Source: an uncultured Subdoligranulum sp. (GTDB lineage: Bacteria; Bacillota; Clostridia; Christensenellales; CAG-314). From it: a stretch of 7,836 nucleotides of DNA. Position 1 is the stretch's first letter. Every line of letters starts with the position of its first letter. The position numbers were made by a program, and so were the translations under genes. Under the pieces are notes generated by a model, which worked only from the letters and a program-made list of their open reading frames with translations, ran no database searches and had not been told where the DNA came from. This document shows, piece after piece, positions 6,047-7,836 of this stretch. The stretch covers positions 1 to 7,836 of the forward strand of contig URVX01000046.1 of the NCBI GenBank assembly GCA_900551395.1, given 5' to 3'.

Positions 6047-6832
6047 TTATGCTTCTTTGGGTTTTCTGTAGCTGTCCGCAGTGTTTTCGTTCATTCGCTC
6101 CCAGAGAGTGGCTTTCTGAGGTCTACGCTTGAGGTCTTCGGAAAACAGAGACGTAACGGACAAAAATATCAGATAAATCAACGGCATGCCCAAATTCGTT
6201 TCCAGCAGCGAGTTTACTACAGTGACCGCCAGCTTGTCGGCAAAGGCTTCTATTCCCGCGCTGCGTATGCCTCCTATCAGCAGTGAAAGCTCCCAGCCGA
6301 GCTGAACGAAAACTCCTATGAAAAACAGCCACAGAAGCGGAAAACGCCTGCTCTTGTCCTTTTGGAACAGATTGAAAACAATCATTGCCCCGTAGGAAAT
6401 GAAAAGTATGATTGCCATCCAGCCGTGATAAGCGCCGGTCGTTCTCTGAATACGTATGACCTCTCCGCTTCCGAAGGCGCTTGTCAAAAGCGGACAGACG
6501 AACCACCACAGCAGTATGAGCAGCGTCCATTCGCGTGTGCTTTTGTCTTTGGACAACCAAACCCAGATAAGTACGAAATTGGTTGTGCCGTAGCTTAAGG
6601 ACATCCACAGCAGCACCCAGAACAGACTGCCCCCTTCGATGGAGCGAGTTCCCAGCCACAGATGGAAAATTCCGTAGTCTACGGCGAAATACAAAAGCCC
6701 GCCGAACAATCCGAACAAAAGCGTGAGATATCTGCGCTTGAAGAACAACAGCGCGTAAAGCGCTGCGAGAAATACCGAGTCGAGAATTATGTACAGCGGG
6801 TCGAACACCCTTTGCGCTACGATTTCCGGCAT
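6047..6832 (-). CDS. Polytopic membrane protein of unknown family (261 residues)
   Basis: I cannot assign a family. About seven hydrophobic helices are visible, at roughly 13-31, 36-59, 69-92, 103-120, 137-156, 164-187 and 202-228, ending in a charged cytoplasmic-type tail of about 30 residues. Polar or charged residues sit within or beside helices: Asp52 and His57 in YFAVDYGIFH, Asn85 in TTNFVLIW, His136 in GAYHGW, Glu181 in QLGWELSLL, and Glu211/Asn213 in LLETNLGMP. Such a pattern is common in membrane-embedded enzymes and transporters; this is inference. A start 24 codons further upstream (6904) is possible, but I prefer ATG at 6832 because GGAG (6844-6841) lies eight bases before it and the extra residues are a charged stretch without domain character. 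It is followed by the convergent terminator and preceded by the DUF421 gene on the same strand, with a terminator between them. Confidence 0.75.
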   Translation of the reverse strand: MPEIVAQRVFDPLYIILDSVFLAALYALLFFKRRYLTLLFGLFGGLLYFAVDYGIFHLWLGTRSIEGGSLFWVLLWMSLSYGTTNFVLIWVWLSKDKSTREWTLLILLWWFVCPLLTSAFGSGEVIRIQRTTGAYHGWMAIILFISYGAMIVFNLFQKDKSRRFPLLWLFFIGVFVQLGWELSLLIGGIRSAGIEAFADKLAVTVVNSLLETNLGMPLIYLIFLSVTSLFSEDLKRRPQKATLWERMNENTADSYRKPKEA

Positions 6833-6887
6833 AGCCTTTTCTCCTTTGCGTTTCCTGCGTCGAATTTCCGTTGCGAAAATGAACGCT

Positions 6888-6921
6888 ATTATATTTTGAG
6901 ACAAATAACCTTAAAAGTCAA
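6888..6921 (-). promoter_or_regulatory. Probable promoter of the 261-residue membrane-protein gene
   Basis: On the minus strand a perfect TATAAT occurs at 6893-6888, 55 bases before the preferred start codon. The obvious TTGACT (6921-6916) is 22 bases away, which is too long for a normal spacer; at the optimal 17-base spacing only a poor TTTTAA is found. A promoter here is expected because a terminator lies immediately upstream, but its -35 element is uncertain. This location also places the alternative start at 6904 upstream of the transcription start, supporting the start at 6832. Confidence 0.45.
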
Positions 6922-6923
6922 CG

Positions 6924-6959
6924 AAAAACGCGGAAAAAAAGCTTTTCCGCGTTTTTTTT
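6924..6959 (-). terminator. Intrinsic terminator behind the DUF421 gene
   Basis: CGCGGAAAA (6929-6937) and TTTTCCGCG (6943-6951) form a perfect nine-base stem with a five-base loop, flanked by A and T runs. Read on the minus strand it follows the DUF421 stop codon by about ten bases and ends in five T. The symmetric flanks mean it could also stop plus-strand transcription. Confidence 0.88.
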
Positions 6960-6967
6960 GACCGCGT

Positions 6968-7717
6968 TCAGTTGTAGCGGTCGTATTTTTTTGCCGGCAC
7001 CTCTTTGTCCATGATGCTCAGATTGCCGTCGTGGTCCAATGTCGCAAGCAAAATGTCCTTGTGGTTTTTGCCGCGCTTTTTAAGCTCCTCCAACATCCAT
7101 TCCTTGATTTTTTCTACGGATTTGAGATTGTTTGGCAATATCTTGCCGTCGATGATGACGTCCGATTGAGGCAGGGTGGGCTTGGCGTCCTCTATTTTCA
7201 AATCCTCGCAGGTTGCGGGGCGGGCAGAGGGGCGGGGGATTATGCTTACGCGGCCGTCGGTTTCCTCTACGGCGTACTGAACGTCCTCTATGTTGAAGTA
7301 GCCTGCGTAGCGCAGCTCTGTCAGAAGGTCGTTTACGTCGAAGCCCGCTTTGGCAAGATTTTTTTCGATGATTTTGCCGTTTTCGATTAGCGGTATCGGA
7401 GTGCCGTTGAAAAATCTGCGCATGGATATGCTTTTGCGGGTGACAAAGGTTATCAATATTGTGATTACGGTATAGATGACCATTGCCAGAACGAAAAAGT
7501 GGTGCGGCGTGTCCGTGTTGGTAGCCATTTCCGCCGCGATTGAACCGATTGATATTCCTATTATATAATCGAAAAAGTTGAGCTGGCTAATCTGCTTGTT
7601 TCCCATGAGCTTGGTCAGGATAAACAGTACTACTATGGATAAAAATGCGCGCAGCGCGATGTCTCCGAAATCGGTCCAGAATTCGCCTGCCGACAGCTCA
7701 TTGAAATAATCCCACAT
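6968..7717 (-). CDS. DUF421-domain membrane protein (YetF-like)
   Basis: This 249-residue protein has the DUF421 architecture. Three transmembrane helices (about 18-37, 50-66 and 72-92) carry the family motifs LTKLMGNKQISQLNFFDYI (34-52) and GISIGSIAAE (54-63). A cytoplasmic domain then contains FFNGTPIPLIENGKI (102-116), DLLTELRYAGY (130-140), a DVQYAVEE-type segment and SIIPRP. The C-terminal part (about 185-249) repeats the theme with a second DVIIDGKILPNNL stretch and ends with a short charged tail. Homologues such as Bacillus YetF are widespread in Gram-positive bacteria and often spore- or stress-associated; their biochemical role is not established. The start is supported by AGGAG (7729-7725) seven bases upstream. 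The gene has its own terminator and a possible operator upstream. Confidence 0.92.
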   Translation of the reverse strand: MWDYFNELSAGEFWTDFGDIALRAFLSIVVLFILTKLMGNKQISQLNFFDYIIGISIGSIAAEMATNTDTPHHFFVLAMVIYTVITILITFVTRKSISMRRFFNGTPIPLIENGKIIEKNLAKAGFDVNDLLTELRYAGYFNIEDVQYAVEETDGRVSIIPRPSARPATCEDLKIEDAKPTLPQSDVIIDGKILPNNLKSVEKIKEWMLEELKKRGKNHKDILLATLDHDGNLSIMDKEVPAKKYDRYN

Positions 7718-7742
7718 AAAAAATCTCCTTTTTTCTTGATTG

Positions 7743-7769
7743 TTGACTTAAAAAGAGTCTTTAACTCAA
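7743..7769. repeat. Imperfect inverted repeat upstream of the DUF421 gene, possible operator
   Basis: TTGACTTAAA (7743-7752) and TTTAACTCAA (7760-7769) are inverted copies matching at nine of ten positions, separated by seven bases (centre-to-centre distance 17). It lies 26 bases before the DUF421 start codon, where promoter or operator elements are expected. The arrangement suits a dimeric DNA-binding protein. I cannot name the regulator. A transcript hairpin is the alternative, but no U tract follows. Confidence 0.4.
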
Positions 7770-7797
7770 AAAAGTAGGAAAAAATCACGAAAATCAT

Positions 7798-7826
7798 TTG
7801 ACACCTTGTTTGGCGTGTGCTAATAT
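7798..7826 (+). promoter_or_regulatory. Near-consensus extended -10 promoter reading out of the window
   Basis: A perfect TTGACA (7798-7803) is separated by 17 bases from TAATAT (7821-7826), and TG at 7818-7819 supplies the extended -10 element. Transcription would start near 7833 and run rightwards, divergent from the DUF421 gene. The gene it serves lies outside the window. Confidence 0.72.
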
Positions 7827-7836
7827 AGTAAGGCTC

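Noticed and set aside
6833..6904. 24-codon N-terminal extension of the 261-residue membrane protein
   Set aside because: It has no ribosome binding site, and the likely -10 box (6888-6893) lies within it; ATG 6832 with GGAG at eight bases is far better.

Overview
The window looks like chromosomal DNA from a Gram-positive, low-to-mid GC bacterium, most likely a clostridial member of the Bacillota. The reasons are GGAG-type ribosome binding sites, A/T-rich intergenic stretches with sigma-A-like promoters, U-tailed intrinsic terminators, a lipobox-bearing surface peptidase, a stand-alone FtcD and a DUF421 membrane protein. The taxonomic placement is inference. I see no mobile element, CRISPR array, tRNA or rRNA, and no intergenic gap longer than about 200 bases.

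Left part (1-1750): two divergent genes. The first 98 bases hold, on the minus strand, the N-terminus of a 2H-phosphoesterase resembling RNA 2',3'-cyclic phosphodiesterase (ThpR/LigT), with a well-formed promoter. On the plus strand lies a lipoprotein of the M1 (gluzincin) aminopeptidase family with a complete zinc site, closed by a strong terminator.

Middle part (1817-6030): a plus-strand run starting at a promoter in front of a single-domain glutamate formimidoyltransferase (ftcD-like). Then come a small, very charged 88-residue protein, an unusual in-frame transmembrane reading frame directly behind its stop codon, a GtrA-family membrane protein, and an OmpR-type response regulator overlapping its sensor histidine kinase. 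A hairpin at 6001-6030 ends the run and also serves the convergent gene. No good terminator separates gtrA from the two-component pair, so co-transcription is possible.

Right part (6047-7836): two minus-strand membrane-protein genes, each with its own ribosome binding site and separated by a terminator. One is a 261-residue polytopic protein of unknown family. The other is a DUF421 (YetF-like) protein. Upstream of the DUF421 gene are an imperfect inverted repeat that could be an operator and a near-consensus extended -10 promoter firing out of the window on the plus strand.

Most genes belong to known families. The least ordinary spots are the transmembrane segment behind an in-frame TAA (3125-3241), the unassigned membrane protein (6047-6832) and the control region at 7743-7826.
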